The translations under genes were made by a program, and so were the position numbers. A model generated the notes under the pieces. It was given only the letters and a program-made list of their open reading frames with translations, was not told the origin of the DNA and searched no databases. From assembly GCF_003428165.1 (NCBI RefSeq), contig NZ_QLIQ01000030.1, positions 1-34,040 on the forward strand: a stretch of 34,040 nucleotides of DNA. Direction: 5' to 3'. This stretch comes from Cysteiniphilum litorale (GTDB lineage: Bacteria; Pseudomonadota; Gammaproteobacteria; Francisellales; Francisellaceae). Position 1 is the first letter of the stretch. Each line of letters begins with the position of its first letter. Shown piece after piece: positions 18,710 through 29,476 of the stretch.

Positions 18710-18808
18710 GATAACGAGCCTTTTTTGTGTGCCTTGGTGCGATTTTGTGCTAAGGACTTAAACAAGTTTCTTTGGGTCGCTACTTAATGTCATGTTAAGT
18801 CAGTGATG

Positions 18809-18875
18809 TCAAAGACCGTAGGTGTGATCGAAAGATCGCTTAATTTCCTACGCAGACGGTGCGTGTGACCTTTGA
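18809..18875 (+). promoter_or_regulatory. L10-type ribosomal protein leader upstream of rplJ
   Basis: Within the 241-base gap between rplA and rplJ, TCAAAG (18809-18814) pairs with CTTTGA (18870-18875). Inside it CGTAGG pairs with CCTACG, an apical GATC-GAAA-GATC tetraloop hairpin is present, and an ACGGTG segment lies in the 3' strand. This matches the folded leader to which L10(L12)4 binds to repress rplJL in enteric bacteria. The rest of the gap is AT-rich, with no other feature I can support. Confidence 0.7.
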
Positions 18876-18950
18876 AGAGAATAAAATTTTTTATTTGGTT
18901 TCAAACATCGTATTAAATAATAACGTAGACAAAAACAAGAGGATTAGCTA

Positions 18951-19469
18951 ATGGCGCTAAAGCTTGAAGATAAAAAAGCGATTGTGGCAGAAGTTGCCGA
19001 ACAGGCATCCTTGGCATTGTCTGCAGCGGTAGCTGATTACCGTGGCTTGACTGTGAATCAAATGAGTAATTTACGTAAACAGGCTCGTGAATCAGGTGTG
19101 TACTTGAAAGTTGTTCGCAATAACTTAGCAAGAATCGCATTTAAAGGTACTGAGTTTGAGTGCATGAACGATGCACTTGTCGGTCCTTTAGTATTGGCTT
19201 TCTCGAAAGAGGAGCCAGGTGCGGCTGCTAAATTATTCAAAAATTTTATGAAAGATCATAAAGCTTTTGAAGTGAAGAACTTAGCAATGGGCGGTGAGTT
19301 GTTTGGTGCTGATAAGCTAGAAGAAATGTCTAAGCTTCCAAGTAGAAACGACGCGCTTGCGTTATTGTGCAATGTGTTACTTGCACCTGTTACCAAGTTT
19401 GTGCGTACAGCTAACGAGATTCCAGCGCAAGCTGTTCGTGTATTCGCTGCTGTTGGTGATGCAAAATAA
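18951..19469 (+). CDS. rplJ: 50S ribosomal protein L10
   Basis: A 172-residue L10, the base of the L7/L12 stalk and the translational repressor of its own mRNA. The N-terminal rRNA-binding domain starts MALKLEDKKAIVAEVAEQA and includes VADYRGLTVNQMSNLRKQAR and VVRNNLARIAF. The C-terminal helix that docks L12 dimers is around FVRTANEIPAQAVRVFAAV. AGAGGA lies upstream of the ATG. The L10-type leader precedes the gene and rplL follows after 46 bases. Confidence 0.98.
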   Translation: MALKLEDKKAIVAEVAEQASLALSAAVADYRGLTVNQMSNLRKQARESGVYLKVVRNNLARIAFKGTEFECMNDALVGPLVLAFSKEEPGAAAKLFKNFMKDHKAFEVKNLAMGGELFGADKLEEMSKLPSRNDALALLCNVLLAPVTKFVRTANEIPAQAVRVFAAVGDAK

Positions 19470-19515
19470 AACCACTTTTCGTTTTTGAAATTAAATTATT
19501 TAATAGGAGTATATA

Positions 19516-19890
19516 ATGGCTATTACTAAAGAAGATATCCTAAATGCAGTTGCTGAAATGAGCGTTATGGATGTTTGTGAATTGGTTAAAATGATGGAAG
19601 AAAAATTCGGTGTTTCTGCACAAGCTGCTGTTGCAGTTGCTGCACCTGCTGCTGGTGATGCTGCCGCTGCAGAAGAAAAAACTGAATTTGACGTTGTTTT
19701 AGTTGATGCAGGTGCTAACAAAGTTGGCGCGATCAAAGCGGTTCGTGCAGCAACTGGCTTGGGTCTTAAAGAAGCAAAAGATGCTGTTGAAGGCGTGCCT
19801 TTCACGATCAAAGAAGCTGCTTCTAAAGCTGATGCTGATGCACTTAAAAAGCAGCTTGAAGAAGCTGGTGCTAAGGTTGAGCTTAAGTAA
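19516..19890 (+). CDS. rplL: 50S ribosomal protein L7/L12
   Basis: A 124-residue stalk protein that recruits translational GTPases. The N-terminal dimerisation domain ([20 protein letters not shown]) is followed by an Ala-rich hinge ([19 protein letters not shown]). The C-terminal factor-binding domain has [20 protein letters not shown] and ends GAKVELK. AGGAG lies six bases before the ATG. A hairpin follows the gene before rpoB. Confidence 0.98.
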   Translation: MAITKEDILNAVAEMSVMDVCELVKMMEEKFGVSAQAAVAVAAPAAGDAAAAEEKTEFDVVLVDAGANKVGAIKAVRAATGLGLKEAKDAVEGVPFTIKEAASKADADALKKQLEEAGAKVELK

Positions 19891-19918
19891 TCAAACGATT
19901 ATTTTAAGTTAAAAAGTA

Positions 19919-19951
19919 AAGGCTAACAGGTATTTTATCTGTTGGCCTTTT
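19919..19951 (+). terminator. Attenuator-like hairpin between rplL and rpoB
   Basis: AAGGCTAACAG (19919-19929) pairs with CTGTTGGCCTT (19939-19949) with one T-G pair, followed by TTCTG. The stem is strong but the T-run is short, so partial termination is likely. In E. coli, an attenuator at the same place lowers rpoBC expression relative to ribosomal protein genes. RNase III processing is an alternative. Confidence 0.65.
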
Positions 19952-20066
19952 CTGCTATCTAACAAATAGCATTTGTAGATGTGTCTGTAATTGCAGATAA
20001 ATAAAGTTTTCCAAACTTTTGGCATGATTTAGTGGTTAAAACGAATGTAGTCAGAGGAAGTGCCTG

Positions 20067-23000
20067 ATGTCGTACTCATACGCTGAGAAAAAAAGAATCC
20101 GTAAAGAATTTGGGAACCTTCCTAATATTCTAGATGTTCCATATTTGCTTGCTGTTCAAGTGAATTCATATAAAGAGTTTTTACAACAAGATGTGAAAGC
20201 GCAAAACCGTAAAAATAACGGTTTAGAAGCAGCTTTTAAATCGGTGTTCCCTATAGCAAGCGTTTCAGGGTATTCCGAGCTTCACTATGTAAGCTACCGT
20301 TTAGGTGAGCCTGTTTTTGATGAGAACGAGTGTAGCATTAGAGGGGTAACCTATGCTGCTCCGTTGCGTGTGAAGCTTAGATTGGTTATCTATGATAAAG
20401 ATGCACCAGTCGAAGATAAAGTGATTAAAGATGTCCGTGAGCAAGAAGTCTATATGGGCGAAATCCCATTAATGACTGATAACGGCACCTTCGTAATCAA
20501 TGGTACAGAGCGTGTGGTTGTGTCACAACTTCATCGTTCGCCAGGGGTGTTTTTTGATCATGATAAAGGTAAAACCCATTCCTCAGGTAAGATATTACAT
20601 TCAGCACGCGTGATCCCGTATCGTGGATCATGGTTAGACTTTGAGTTTGATCCAAAAGACTTACTTTATGTGCGTATAGATAGACGTCGTAAACTGCCAT
20701 CCACTGTGTTGCTAAAGGCACTTGGCTATACAGAAGATGAGTTATTAAAGATTTTTTATGAGCCGGTTGAGTTTGCTGTCGAAGATGGCGCTATAATGAT
20801 GACATTTGATCCGGATTCATTAAAAGGAACAACGGCTTCATTTGATGTGGTTGATAAAGAAGGTAAAGTGTTGGTTGCCGAAGGCAAGCGTATTACCGCA
20901 AGACATACCAAGTTGATGAAAGAGCAAGGTCTAAATAAGATCGAAGTTCCGGTTTCCTATGTTGTTGGCAAGGTGTTGTATTCGCGTATCGTTGATGAAA
21001 CTTCAGGTGAAGTTTTAGCTAAAGCGAATGAAGAAATTACACCTGCGTTACTAGAGAAACTTTCAGATCGTGGTATTACAACATTCCAAACGCTTAACAC
21101 GAATGATTTGGATCGTGGCGCTTATATTGCTGATACGCTGCGCAATGACGTATGTCGTGATCGTGATGATGCGTTGGTTGAAATTTATCGTATGATGCGT
21201 CCAGGTGAGCCGCCAACAAAAGATTCAGCAGAGAACCTTTTCCAAGGTTTGTTCTTCTCAGAAGATCGTTATGATCTATCGGCAGTTGGTCGCATGAAGT
21301 TTAACAATCGCTTAGGTCGTAAGACAGATAAAGGAGCTGGTGTTTTAACTAAAGAAGATATTATTGATGTGGTTAAAACATTGATTGATATTCGTGATGG
21401 TCGCGGTGATGTTGATGATATTGATCACTTAGGAAATCGCCGTATCCGTGCGGTTGGTGAGATGACTGAAAACCAATTTAGAATCGGTTTGGTTCGTGTT
21501 GAAAGATCAGTGCGTGAACGCTTATCAATGGTTGATCGTGAAAGTGCGATGCCGCAAGATCTTGTTAATGCAAAACCAATTACTGCTTCGATTAAAGAAT
21601 TCTTTGGTTCAGGTGCATTGTCACAGTTTATGGATCAAGATAACCCATTATCAGAAGTGACGCATAAGCGCCGTATTTCAGCATTAGGTCCAGGCGGTTT
21701 ATCAAGAGATCGTGCAGGCTTTGAGGTGCGTGACGTTCATACAACACATTATGGTCGTTTATGTCCGATTGAAACACCGGAAGGTCCAAACATTGGTTTG
21801 ATCAACTCTTTGGCATGTTATGCGCGCACGAATCATTATGGATTCTTAGAAGCGCCATATCGCAAGGTGATTGATGGTGTTGCCACGGATGAAATCGATT
21901 ATTTATCAGCGATTGATGAGGGCAACTATGTGATCGCTCAAGCATCTGCTGCGATGGATAAAAAAGGTCGTCTAACCGATGAATTAATTCAGTGCCGTTC
22001 AAAAGGCGAAGCAATTTTTACAACCGCTGATCAAGTTCAATATATGGACGTTTCGGCAAAACAAATGGTGTCTGTTGCCGCAGCGCTTATTCCGTTCTTG
22101 GAGCATGATGATGCGAACCGTGCATTGATGGGTTCAAACATGCAACGTCAGGCTGTGCCAACGCTTAGAGCTGAGAAGCCACTAGTTGGTACGGGAATGG
22201 AGCGTATTGTCGCGCGTGACTCAGGTACGTGTATTGTCGCTAAGCGTTCAGGCGTGGTTGATGTGGTTGATGGTGGTCGTATCGTTGTTTGTGCGAGTAA
22301 TGACGAAATCAATGAAGGTGACTCTGTTGTTGATATTTATAACTTAACAAAGTTCCGTCGTTCAAACAAAAATACCTGTATTAACCAGCGCCCAATCGTT
22401 CGTCCTGGCGATGTCGTTAAAAAAGGCGATGTATTAGCAGATGGTTCATCAACTGATATGGCAGAATTGGCTTTAGGTCAAAACCTTCTTGTAGCATTTA
22501 TGCCGTGGAATGGTTTTAACTTTGAGGATTCGATTCTACTATCAGAGCGTATTGTTGAAGATGATCGTTACACTTCTATTCATATTGAAGAATTAACGTG
22601 TATTGCGCGTGGTACGAAATTAGGTGCTGAAGAAATCACTTCAGATATTCCAAATGTCAGCGAGCATGCATTAAATAAGCTAGATGAAGCAGGTATTATT
22701 CATATTGGTGCTAATGTCGCGCCTGGTGATGTTTTGGTTGCTAAGATCACGCCTAAGGCTGAGCAGCAATTGACACCTGAAGAAAAACTACTACGTGCGA
22801 TTTTTGGTGAGAAAGCTTCCGATGTTAAAGACAGTTCATTAAGAATGCCAACGGGTATGTATGGTACTGTCATTAACGTTCAAGTGTTTACGCGTGATGG
22901 CTTAGAAAAAGACCAACGTTCTGTTGAAATTGAAAAAGCAGAATTAGCACGTATTCGTAAAGATTTACGTGATGAATATCGTATTGTCGAAGGTGCAGTG

Positions 23001-24158
23001 CGCTCTTATTTATTACAAGAGCTAAATGGTAAGAAGGCACTTGCTGGTCCTAGCGGCATAAAGCGTGGGCAAGAGATTACTAAAGAGTACTTAAAGAATC
23101 TTGAATTTGTCCAGTGGCTTGATATCCGTGCGGAAGATGAAGCAACGATGGAAGCAATTACACGTTGTAAAGCACAGATTGAACAAGCGCGCAAAGACTT
23201 TGAAACGAAGTTTGAAGCAAAACGCAAGAAGCTTACCCAAGGTGATGATTTATCTCCTGGCGTTCTTAAGATTGTTAAAGTGTTTGTTGCCGTTAAGCGT
23301 CGTATCCAACCGGGTGATAAGATGGCGGGTCGTCATGGTAACAAGGGTGTTGTTTCGCGCATTCTGCCAATTGAAGATATGCCTTATCTTGAAGATGGCA
23401 CACCTATGGACATCGTCTTGAATCCACTAGGGGTTCCATCACGTATGAACATCGGTCAGGTACTTGAGACGCATATGGGTATGGCAGCAAGAGCGTTAGG
23501 GCACAAAGTCTCGGATGCACTTGAAGCTAGTCAGAAAGCGCAAGATATTCGTAAGACTCTAGAAGAAGTCTATAACACGATTGGTAATAAGAAAGTTGAT
23601 TTAAGTCAGCTTGATGATGATCAAGTGATTGAAATGGCGTATAACCTAAGAGCAGGTGTACCTATTGCAACCCCTGTTTTTGATGGTGCTAAAGAGAAAG
23701 ACATCAAAGATCTTCTAAAACTTTGTGGCTTAAATGAAAGCGGTCAAGCTCAGCTTTATGATGGGCGTACTGGCTTACCATTTGATCGCCATGTAACCGT
23801 TGGTTATATGTACATGTTGAAGTTAGACCACTTGGTTGATGACAAGATGCATGCGCGTTCAACAGGTTCTTATAGTTTGGTTACGCAGCAGCCACTTGGT
23901 GGTAAAGCACAGTTTGGTGGTCAACGTTTTGGTGAGATGGAGGTATGGGCACTACAAGCTTATGGTGCTGCTTATACACTTCGTGAAATGTTGACGGTTA
24001 AATCGGATGATGTGAATGGTCGCACCAGAATGTACAAAAATATTGTTGATGGTAATTTTAAGATGGACGCAAGTCTACCTGAATCTTTCAATGTATTGAT
24101 GAAAGAAGTACGTGCATTAGGTATTGATATTGACCTTGAGTCTGACTTAGAAAACTAA
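20067..24158 (+). CDS. rpoB: DNA-directed RNA polymerase subunit beta
   Basis: A 1363-residue beta subunit, complete and of the enterobacterial-type length. The rifampicin region runs 514-540 and matches E. coli 507-533 (offset seven) except at four positions (S509G, Q510A, N518D, I524V in E. coli numbering). The main resistance residues (Q513, D516, H526, R529, S531) are wild type, so rifampicin sensitivity is predicted. The fork-loop and active-site stretches [38 protein letters not shown] and [19 protein letters not shown] are present, as is the C-terminal [19 protein letters not shown]. The ATG has GAGG nine bases upstream. rpoC follows after 87 bases. Confidence 0.99.
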   Translation: MSYSYAEKKRIRKEFGNLPNILDVPYLLAVQVNSYKEFLQQDVKAQNRKNNGLEAAFKSVFPIASVSGYSELHYVSYRLGEPVFDENECSIRGVTYAAPLRVKLRLVIYDKDAPVEDKVIKDVREQEVYMGEIPLMTDNGTFVINGTERVVVSQLHRSPGVFFDHDKGKTHSSGKILHSARVIPYRGSWLDFEFDPKDLLYVRIDRRRKLPSTVLLKALGYTEDELLKIFYEPVEFAVEDGAIMMTFDPDSLKGTTASFDVVDKEGKVLVAEGKRITARHTKLMKEQGLNKIEVPVSYVVGKVLYSRIVDETSGEVLAKANEEITPALLEKLSDRGITTFQTLNTNDLDRGAYIADTLRNDVCRDRDDALVEIYRMMRPGEPPTKDSAENLFQGLFFSEDRYDLSAVGRMKFNNRLGRKTDKGAGVLTKEDIIDVVKTLIDIRDGRGDVDDIDHLGNRRIRAVGEMTENQFRIGLVRVERSVRERLSMVDRESAMPQDLVNAKPITASIKEFFGSGALSQFMDQDNPLSEVTHKRRISALGPGGLSRDRAGFEVRDVHTTHYGRLCPIETPEGPNIGLINSLACYARTNHYGFLEAPYRKVIDGVATDEIDYLSAIDEGNYVIAQASAAMDKKGRLTDELIQCRSKGEAIFTTADQVQYMDVSAKQMVSVAAALIPFLEHDDANRALMGSNMQRQAVPTLRAEKPLVGTGMERIVARDSGTCIVAKRSGVVDVVDGGRIVVCASNDEINEGDSVVDIYNLTKFRRSNKNTCINQRPIVRPGDVVKKGDVLADGSSTDMAELALGQNLLVAFMPWNGFNFEDSILLSERIVEDDRYTSIHIEELTCIARGTKLGAEEITSDIPNVSEHALNKLDEAGIIHIGANVAPGDVLVAKITPKAEQQLTPEEKLLRAIFGEKASDVKDSSLRMPTGMYGTVINVQVFTRDGLEKDQRSVEIEKAELARIRKDLRDEYRIVEGAVRSYLLQELNGKKALAGPSGIKRGQEITKEYLKNLEFVQWLDIRAEDEATMEAITRCKAQIEQARKDFETKFEAKRKKLTQGDDLSPGVLKIVKVFVAVKRRIQPGDKMAGRHGNKGVVSRILPIEDMPYLEDGTPMDIVLNPLGVPSRMNIGQVLETHMGMAARALGHKVSDALEASQKAQDIRKTLEEVYNTIGNKKVDLSQLDDDQVIEMAYNLRAGVPIATPVFDGAKEKDIKDLLKLCGLNESGQAQLYDGRTGLPFDRHVTVGYMYMLKLDHLVDDKMHARSTGSYSLVTQQPLGGKAQFGGQRFGEMEVWALQAYGAAYTLREMLTVKSDDVNGRTRMYKNIVDGNFKMDASLPESFNVLMKEVRALGIDIDLESDLEN

Positions 24159-24245
24159 ACGTACTTTAGTTGTCGTGATGAAACAGCTACGGGCATAGCC
24201 TGTAGCATTTTGATTTAAAACTTTGCAAAAATTAGGAGTAGAGCC

Positions 24246-27200
24246 TTGAAAAACTTACTAGGCGGTATGAAACAGCAAGGTAAAGATTTAGAGTTTGACC
24301 GTATTCGTGTCGGTCTTGCGTCACCTGAAATGATTCACTCATGGTCATATGGTGAGGTAAAAAAACCAGAAACCATTAACTATCGTACATTCAAGCCAGA
24401 AAGAGATGGTTTGTTTTGTGCTAAAATCTTTGGTCCAATCAAAGATTACGAATGTTTGTGTGGTAAATACAAGCGTTTAAAGCATCGTGGTATCATTTGC
24501 GAGAAGTGCGGTGTTGAAGTCACACAAGCGCGTGTGCGTCGTGAGCGTATGGGACATATTGATTTGGCTTGTCCTGTAGCGCATATTTGGTATTTGAAAT
24601 CACTACCATCGCGTATTGGTTTGTTATTAGATATGACATTACGCGATATCGAGCGTATTTTATATTTTGAAGCATATGCAGTAACTGATCCTGGGATGAC
24701 ACCTTTTGAGAAAGGACAATTACTCAATGAAGAAACGTATCTTGATGCATTAGAAGAGTATGGTGATGAGTTTGAAGCACAAATGGGTGCTGAAGCAATT
24801 CAAAAGTTATTGATTGATACTGATCTTAACCATGAGATTGAAACGATCCGTGAAGAGATCCCAACAACCAATTCAGAAACTAAGCTTAAGAAATTAACAA
24901 AGCGCTTGAAATTATTAGAATCATTCCGTGAATCAGGTAATAAACCTGAGTGGATGATTATGACGGTTTTACCAGTGTTACCACCGGATTTACGTCCATT
25001 AGTACCATTAGATGGCGGACGTTTTGCAACCTCTGATTTGAATGATTTATATCGCCGTGTGATTAACCGTAACAATCGTTTAAAGCGTCTTTTAGAGCTA
25101 AATGCACCTGATATTATCGTACGTAACGAAAAGCGTATGCTACAGGAATCAGTTGATGCTTTATTGGATAACGGTCGCCGCGGACGTGCGGTCACCGGCT
25201 CAAATAAACGTGCCTTGAAATCATTAGCAGATATGATCAAAGGTAAACAAGGTCGTTTCCGTCAAAACCTTTTAGGTAAGCGTGTTGACTATTCTGGACG
25301 TTCAGTAATTACCGTTGGTCCAACATTGCGTTTACACCAATGTGGTTTACCAAAGAAGATGGCCTTAGAGCTATTTAAGCCGTTTATCTATTCAAAACTT
25401 GAGCATTATGAGCATGCGACAACGATTAAAGCTGCTAAGAAAATGGTTGAGCGTGAAGAAGCCGTTGTTTGGGATATCTTAGAAGAAGTGATCCGCGAGC
25501 ATCCAGTGCTTCTTAACCGTGCACCAACACTGCATAGATTAGGTATTCAAGCATTTGAGCCAACCTTGATTGAAGGTAAAGCAATTCAATTGCACCCATT
25601 AGTCTGTACGGCATTTAACGCTGACTTTGACGGGGATCAGATGGCGGTTCACGTACCATTGACGATTGAAGCTCAGCTTGAAGCGCGTGTGTTGATGATG
25701 TCAACCAATAACATCTTATCTCCAGCAAGTGGCTCGCCTGTGATCGCACCAACGCAGGATATCGTTCTAGGTCTTTATTATGTAACGCGTGAAAAGGTTA
25801 ATGCTAAAGGTGAAGGTAAATTATTCGCTGATTTATTGCACGTTCAACGTGCTTATGATGCAGGGGTTGTTGACATTCATGCAAAGATTAAAGTCCGTCT
25901 GGATCATAAGGTTCTGCTTGAATCTGGCGAATATATTGATGAGAAAGGTATTGTTGAAACAACGGTTGGTCGTGCTTTATTATCAAGCATCCTACCAGAG
26001 GGCTTACCGTTTTCATTGATTAATCAACCATTGACTAAGAAAACCGTTGGTAAGATTATCGATCAGTGCTATCGCCGTTTGGGCACCAAAGCCACAGTAA
26101 TCTTCGCTGACCAGTTAATGTATGCCGGTTATAAGTATTCAACAAAATCAGGTATCTCAATCGGTATTAACGACATGATTATTCCTGATGCTAAAGTGGG
26201 TATTTTGGCTGAGGCTGAAGGTCAAGTTAAAGAAATTTCTGAGCAATACGCCAGTGGTTTGGTCACTGCAGGTGAGCGTTACAACAAAGTAATTGATATT
26301 TGGTCACGTGCTAACGAGAAAGTTGCCAAGTCCATGATGGAAGTGATCGCAAAAGAAAAAGTTGCTGATAACGCAGGTAATGAAATCGAACAAGAGTCAT
26401 TTAACTCAGTATATATGATGGCAGATTCAGGTGCGCGGGGTTCTGCAGCACAGATCAGACAGCTGGCTGGTATGCGTGGCTTGATGGCAAAACCAGATGG
26501 CTCGATTATTGAAACGCCAATTACGGCAAACTTCCGTGAAGGTCTATCGGTTTTACAATACTTTACATCAACGCATGGTGCTCGTAAGGGTCTTGCTGAT
26601 ACAGCGTTAAAGACAGCTAACTCAGGTTACTTAACACGTCGTCTTGTTGACGTGGCACAGGATCTTGTGATTATTGAAGATGACTGTGGTACACAAAAAG
26701 GGGTAACGGTTTCTGCCTTGATTGAAGGTGGCGATGTGGTTGTACCTTTGGGTGAACGTCTACTAGGTCGTGTCAATGCTGAAGATATCTACAAGCCAGG
26801 TGAAGATGAAATCTTGGTTGAAGCTGGTACATTACTTGATGAGAAAGTCGTTGAATTGATTGAGAAGAACGGTGTTGACCAAGTGATCATCCGTTCATCG
26901 ATTACCTGCGAAACGCGTCGTGGTTTATGTGCTAAATGTTATGGTCGTGACCTTGCGCGTGGACATTTGGTTAATATGGGTGAGTCAGTTGGTGTTGTTG
27001 CAGCACAATCGATTGGTGAGCCAGGTACACAGTTAACGATGCGTACGTTCCATATTGGTGGTGCGGCATCGCAGGATACTGCTGAAAACAACGTTCAGAT
27101 CAAAAATGGCGGACGTATTAAGTTTAATAATATTAAAACCGTTAAAAACCGCGAAGGTAACCACGTGGTTGTTTCGCGTTCAGGTGAAATTAGTATTATT

Positions 27201-28541
27201 GATAAGTTTGGACGTGAGCGCGAGAAATACAAAGTGCCATACGGTGCTGAGTTACCAGTAAACGATGATGCACAAGTCAAAGCGGGTGCCGTTGTTGCAA
27301 CATGGGATCCGCATACACATCCTGTGGTTGCTGAGGTTGCGGGACACATCAACTTCGTTGACTTTATTGATGGTGTGACGATGAAGCACCAAGCAGATGA
27401 AATGACAGGACTTTCTAGTATTGTTATTACCTCTGACTCGCAAAAAAGTGGTAATAGAGACATCAAACCATTGGTGCGCTTGATTGATGAGGTCGGTGAA
27501 GAGTTGTGCTTCCCGAATACCAATATTCCAGCAAGCTACTTTATGCCAGTCGGTGCGATTTTGAATATCGAAAATGGCACCAAGATCGAAGTCGGTGACG
27601 TTATTGCGCGTATTCCACAAGAAGGCTCTAAAAACAAAGATATTACTGGGGGTCTACCACGCGTTGCAGACTTGTTTGAAGCGCGTCGTCCTAAAGACGC
27701 TGCAATCATGGCAGAGACTTCAGGTATTGTTAGCTTCGGTAAAGAGACCAAGGGTAAACGTCGTTTGATCATTTCACCAGAAGATATGGATCCGATTGAA
27801 ATTATGATTCCTAAATGGCGTCATATTAACGTATTTGAAGGTGAGCATGTTTCTAAGGGTGAAATCATTTCTGACGGACCATTAGATCCACATGAAATCT
27901 TACGTTTGAAAGGCGTGCATGAGCTTGCAGATTACATTATCAATGAAATCCAAGAAGTTTACCGCTTACAAGGTGTGGGTATTAACGATAAGCATATCGA
28001 GACGGTTATTCGTCAGATGTTGCGTAAGGTGAACATCTTAGGCGCGGGTGACAGTAAGTTCGTTGATGGTGAGCCAGTTGAATTGGTTCAAGTCTTGGAA
28101 GAGAATGAGAAGCTACGTGCTGAAGGCAAGTTGGAAGCGATTTATGAGCCGATTTTATTGGGTATCACAAAAGCATCATTGTCTACAGAGTCGTTCCTAT
28201 CAGCCGCGTCTTTCCAAGAAACGACGCGTGTATTGACGGAAGCTTCAGTCAGTGGGCAAGAAGATCAATTGCGCGGCTTAAAAGAAAACGTATTGATTGG
28301 GCGCTTGATTCCATCTGGTACGGGGCTTGCTCATCACCAAGAGCGTAAGCGTAAGCACTTACAAGAGCAAGAAGCACTAGAAACAGGTCCATCGATGGAT
28401 GAGCTTGAAATGGCGTTAAGTGCGGCATTAAATGCAGATGCTGAAGAAAATAGTGTTGATCTTGAAGATCTATTTGTTATCGGTGATGACGATCTTGATG
28501 AAAACAAAAGACAAGATGATGATGAGGACTATGACGAGTAG
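24246..28541 (+). CDS. rpoC: DNA-directed RNA polymerase subunit beta'
   Basis: A 1431-residue beta' subunit. Zinc site 1 uses C70, C72, C85 and C88, and zinc site 2 includes [13 protein letters not shown]. The catalytic [12 protein letters not shown] has D460, D462 and D464 in the same numbering as E. coli. The bridge helix and trigger loop regions ([39 protein letters not shown]) are intact. The start is TTG, with AGGAG ending seven bases upstream, and gives the expected MKNLL N-terminus. No in-frame ATG fits. Beyond the normal end ([14 protein letters not shown]) is a longer tail ending in a strongly acidic stretch ([26 protein letters not shown]). A strong terminator follows. Confidence 0.99.
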   Translation: MKNLLGGMKQQGKDLEFDRIRVGLASPEMIHSWSYGEVKKPETINYRTFKPERDGLFCAKIFGPIKDYECLCGKYKRLKHRGIICEKCGVEVTQARVRRERMGHIDLACPVAHIWYLKSLPSRIGLLLDMTLRDIERILYFEAYAVTDPGMTPFEKGQLLNEETYLDALEEYGDEFEAQMGAEAIQKLLIDTDLNHEIETIREEIPTTNSETKLKKLTKRLKLLESFRESGNKPEWMIMTVLPVLPPDLRPLVPLDGGRFATSDLNDLYRRVINRNNRLKRLLELNAPDIIVRNEKRMLQESVDALLDNGRRGRAVTGSNKRALKSLADMIKGKQGRFRQNLLGKRVDYSGRSVITVGPTLRLHQCGLPKKMALELFKPFIYSKLEHYEHATTIKAAKKMVEREEAVVWDILEEVIREHPVLLNRAPTLHRLGIQAFEPTLIEGKAIQLHPLVCTAFNADFDGDQMAVHVPLTIEAQLEARVLMMSTNNILSPASGSPVIAPTQDIVLGLYYVTREKVNAKGEGKLFADLLHVQRAYDAGVVDIHAKIKVRLDHKVLLESGEYIDEKGIVETTVGRALLSSILPEGLPFSLINQPLTKKTVGKIIDQCYRRLGTKATVIFADQLMYAGYKYSTKSGISIGINDMIIPDAKVGILAEAEGQVKEISEQYASGLVTAGERYNKVIDIWSRANEKVAKSMMEVIAKEKVADNAGNEIEQESFNSVYMMADSGARGSAAQIRQLAGMRGLMAKPDGSIIETPITANFREGLSVLQYFTSTHGARKGLADTALKTANSGYLTRRLVDVAQDLVIIEDDCGTQKGVTVSALIEGGDVVVPLGERLLGRVNAEDIYKPGEDEILVEAGTLLDEKVVELIEKNGVDQVIIRSSITCETRRGLCAKCYGRDLARGHLVNMGESVGVVAAQSIGEPGTQLTMRTFHIGGAASQDTAENNVQIKNGGRIKFNNIKTVKNREGNHVVVSRSGEISIIDKFGREREKYKVPYGAELPVNDDAQVKAGAVVATWDPHTHPVVAEVAGHINFVDFIDGVTMKHQADEMTGLSSIVITSDSQKSGNRDIKPLVRLIDEVGEELCFPNTNIPASYFMPVGAILNIENGTKIEVGDVIARIPQEGSKNKDITGGLPRVADLFEARRPKDAAIMAETSGIVSFGKETKGKRRLIISPEDMDPIEIMIPKWRHINVFEGEHVSKGEIISDGPLDPHEILRLKGVHELADYIINEIQEVYRLQGVGINDKHIETVIRQMLRKVNILGAGDSKFVDGEPVELVQVLEENEKLRAEGKLEAIYEPILLGITKASLSTESFLSAASFQETTRVLTEASVSGQEDQLRGLKENVLIGRLIPSGTGLAHHQERKRKHLQEQEALETGPSMDELEMALSAALNADAEENSVDLEDLFVIGDDDLDENKRQDDDEDYDE

Positions 28542-28572
28542 TCATTGATTGTCTGAAACTAAATATAACTTG

Positions 28573-28607
28573 AAGCCCCGTTGGGATTATCCCAACGGGG
28601 CTTTTTT
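28573..28607 (+). terminator. Strong rho-independent terminator of the rpoBC operon
   Basis: A perfect 13-base stem, AAGCCCCGTTGGG with CCCAACGGGGCTT, has a five-base ATTAT loop and is followed by TTTT. It lies 32 bases after the rpoC stop. On the minus strand no T-run follows, so it serves the plus-strand operon. Confidence 0.95.
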
Positions 28608-28658
28608 GTTTATATTCACGTAAAAAAAGTTTGCGATGGGTGTTGGTGAAATTGATGA

Positions 28659-29417
28659 CTATGGTGCTGTTGCGTTTATCGCTTCCTGCAAGAATGCCAC
28701 CTTATCATTAGCACGCATTAAAGCTGTTCCTGCTAAAACGCCGTCATAGGTGCAGCCAAAATGATGGAGGTCTTGAGGGGTTTTGGCACCTGATAGACTC
28801 AATAGCGTAATATCTTTCGGAGTTATTTTTTGTAAGCGTGCGATATTATTGGTGTCCATCTCAAGCGTATCTAGATTGCGATTGTTAACACCGATTAATT
28901 TGGCATTACAGGCTAAGGCAGTTTCTGTTTCTTTTTCATCAAATACTTCAACCAGTGCCGTCATATTGAGTGATTCAACACATTGGATAAGTGTTTGTAA
29001 ACGTACTTTGTCTAAGCAGCGTACGATCAAAAGACAGGCGTCAGCACCTTTAAGGCGCGCTTGATAGATTTGTTTTTCATCGATAATGAAGTCTTTGCAT
29101 AATATTGGGATGGTCACTACATCACGTACTTTGCGAATATCTTCAAAACTCCCACCGAAAAAAGGTTTATCAGTCAAAATGGATAAAGCACAAGCACCAC
29201 CACTTTGGTAGGCTTTAGCAATTGTAACTGGGTCATAATTTGGGTCAATGACTCCTTCAGAAGGTGATTTGGATTTAAGCTCAGCAATAATTGCAGGCTT
29301 ATGCGTTTTTATGGCGTGTAAAAAATCATATTTTGCAGGAAGTAATGCTTGAGGGATTAGATCGGGGAGCTGCTTAAGCTCTTGACTTTTTGATTCAATA
29401 ATTTTTTGTAAAATCAC
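28659..29417 (-). CDS. trpC: Indole-3-glycerol phosphate synthase
   Basis: A 252-residue single-domain TIM barrel that closes CdRP to indole-3-glycerol phosphate in tryptophan synthesis. Visible active-site elements are Glu46 and Lys48 in IAELKSKSPSEG, Lys108 in PILCKDFIID, Glu157 in ALVEVFD, and VNNRNLDTLEMD. The phosphate loop is GVLAGTALMRA. The usual ESG motif after strand beta-7 reads LSLSG here: Ser209 is kept, but Leu208 replaces the Glu. The start is GTG with AAGGA six bases upstream, and the family N-terminus (MILQKIIESK) supports it. No other trp genes flank it, so it stands alone, divergent from the glycosyltransferase gene. The TrpF domain fused to TrpC in enterics is absent. Confidence 0.93.
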   Translation of the reverse strand: MILQKIIESKSQELKQLPDLIPQALLPAKYDFLHAIKTHKPAIIAELKSKSPSEGVIDPNYDPVTIAKAYQSGGACALSILTDKPFFGGSFEDIRKVRDVVTIPILCKDFIIDEKQIYQARLKGADACLLIVRCLDKVRLQTLIQCVESLNMTALVEVFDEKETETALACNAKLIGVNNRNLDTLEMDTNNIARLQKITPKDITLLSLSGAKTPQDLHHFGCTYDGVLAGTALMRANDKVAFLQEAINATAP

Positions 29418-29476
29418 GTTATGTCCTTATTACTTTATGTGTACACTATTAAAAAATAAAAATGTTGAAATGTGTT

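Noticed and set aside
20067-24158. Possible rifampicin-resistance substitutions in RpoB
   Set aside because: Only positions not usually tied to resistance differ from E. coli. Q513, D516, H526, R529 and S531 equivalents are unchanged.
24800-25240. 146-residue minus-strand frame inside rpoC
   Set aside because: It is an antisense shadow of a strongly conserved coding region, with no ribosome site or recognisable domain.
27095-27523. 142-residue minus-strand frame inside rpoC
   Set aside because: It is a shadow of the rpoC reading frame. Its Ser/Thr/Ile-rich composition comes from antisense codons.
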